Positions 5,082 to 5,255 of a stretch of DNA of 5,255 nt are shown here, piece after piece. The position numbers were made by a program, and so were the translations under genes. Each line of letters starts with the position of its first letter. The stretch's first letter is position 1. The notes below the pieces were generated by a model. The model worked only from the letters and a program-made list of their open reading frames with translations. It searched no databases and was not told the origin of the DNA. The DNA lies in contig DATDEX010000040.1 in the NCBI GenBank assembly GCA_036522895.1, positions 1 through 5,255 on the forward strand, read 5' to 3'. Source of the stretch: JAIOPA01 sp036522895. Lineage in GTDB: Bacteria; Eisenbacteria; RBG-16-71-46.

Positions 5082-5255
5082 TTGTCCGCCATCTCCCGCC
5101 GCGCCCCCTGGCTCCCGACACTCGCCACGCTCGCCGCCCTGGCCGGCTTCGCCGCCTTGGCCGTCCTGGCCGCCCTGCCCCATCCGGCCGCCGCGGCGAC
5201 CACGCCCCCCGCGACAACCCCCAAGCCGCCCAAGCCCGCGGCCCGGCCCGCGACG
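5082..5255 (+). CDS. Exported protein, N-terminus only (3' truncated)
   Basis: The first 58 codons of a gene that runs off the window. TTG is the start, fixed by GGAGGAA 7 nt upstream. The product has a classic signal peptide: n-region MSAISRRAPW with two arginines, a long Ala/Leu hydrophobic stretch (about 11-32), and an Ala-rich cleavage region after LPHP, probably cut near residues 37-39. No lipobox cysteine is present, so it is periplasmic, secreted or outer-membrane rather than a lipoprotein. The mature part starts with a low-complexity segment rich in Thr, Pro, Ala and Lys (TTPPATTPKPPKPAARPAT), typical of a flexible linker ahead of a folded domain. The function cannot be told from this piece. 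The SRR triplet recalls a Tat motif, but the following residues (APWL) do not fit it well. The gene diverges from the two-component operon, with 281 nt between the starts, and is the obvious candidate target of that system. Confidence 0.75.
   Translation, partial: MSAISRRAPWLPTLATLAALAGFAALAVLAALPHPAAAATTPPATTPKPPKPAARPAT

Noticed and set aside
5082..5135. Twin-arginine (Tat) signal in the exported protein
   Set aside because: SRR is present but is followed by APWL, not the consensus xFLK, and the hydrophobic stretch is long and Leu-rich. A Sec signal peptide is more likely.
4801..5217. N-terminal extension of the kinase frame upstream of GTG 4800
   Set aside because: The added residues are Arg/Gly/Pro-rich low-complexity sequence. 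They would displace the first membrane helix from the N-terminus and overlap the signal-peptide gene on the other strand.
2684..5233. Long extension of the regulator frame upstream of its ATG
   Set aside because: The translation upstream of MDERLRVV is Arg/Ala-rich and runs antiphase through the kinase gene. The REC domain begins normally at the ATG with its own ribosome site.

Overview
The window is very GC-rich, roughly 70% by eye, with strong G/C at third codon positions. It carries a lipoprotein of the periplasmic SurA/PrsA type and a LytS/LytTR-type two-component pair. This fits a high-GC, probably diderm bacterium such as Gemmatimonadota, Myxococcota, Candidatus Eisenbacteria or a related lineage. 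The sequence alone does not settle the phylum. I see no transposon, phage, CRISPR, tRNA or rRNA.

Layout: (1) positions 1-95 hold the last codons of an unrecognised plus-strand gene. (2) 147-1808 (+) encodes a 553-residue lipoprotein built from two SurA_N-like plus parvulin-like (PPIC) modules in tandem. Both modules lack the usual parvulin histidines, so a holdase/chaperone role is more likely than prolyl isomerisation. (3) 1809-1912 is a convergent gap with a strong GC hairpin that may stop transcription from both sides. (4) 1913-4800 (-) is a tightly coupled operon: a 704-residue membrane sensor kinase with one helix, an extracytoplasmic PDZ-like domain, about nine more helices and a LytS-type kinase core, followed 2 nt later by a 256-residue REC-LytTR response regulator. 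(5) 4801-5081 is a divergent intergenic region with an 11-bp tandem repeat containing CGTAC, a TATACT -10 box without a clear -35, and a two-tier leader hairpin. (6) From 5082 (+) a gene starts at TTG behind an excellent Shine-Dalgarno site. It encodes an exported protein with a Pro/Thr/Ala/Lys-rich segment after the signal peptide and is cut by the window end.

Working picture (inference): the kinase senses an envelope or periplasmic signal through its PDZ-like domain and polytopic membrane region and phosphorylates Asp57 of the LytTR regulator. That regulator may activate the divergent exported gene, because the tandem repeat sits where an activator would replace a missing -35 element. The adjacent double-parvulin lipoprotein also acts in envelope protein quality control, but it is convergent and need not be in the same regulon. 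The most distinctive items are the duplicated, histidine-less parvulin lipoprotein, the PDZ-sensor kinase, and the repeat/-10/leader-hairpin arrangement upstream of 5082.
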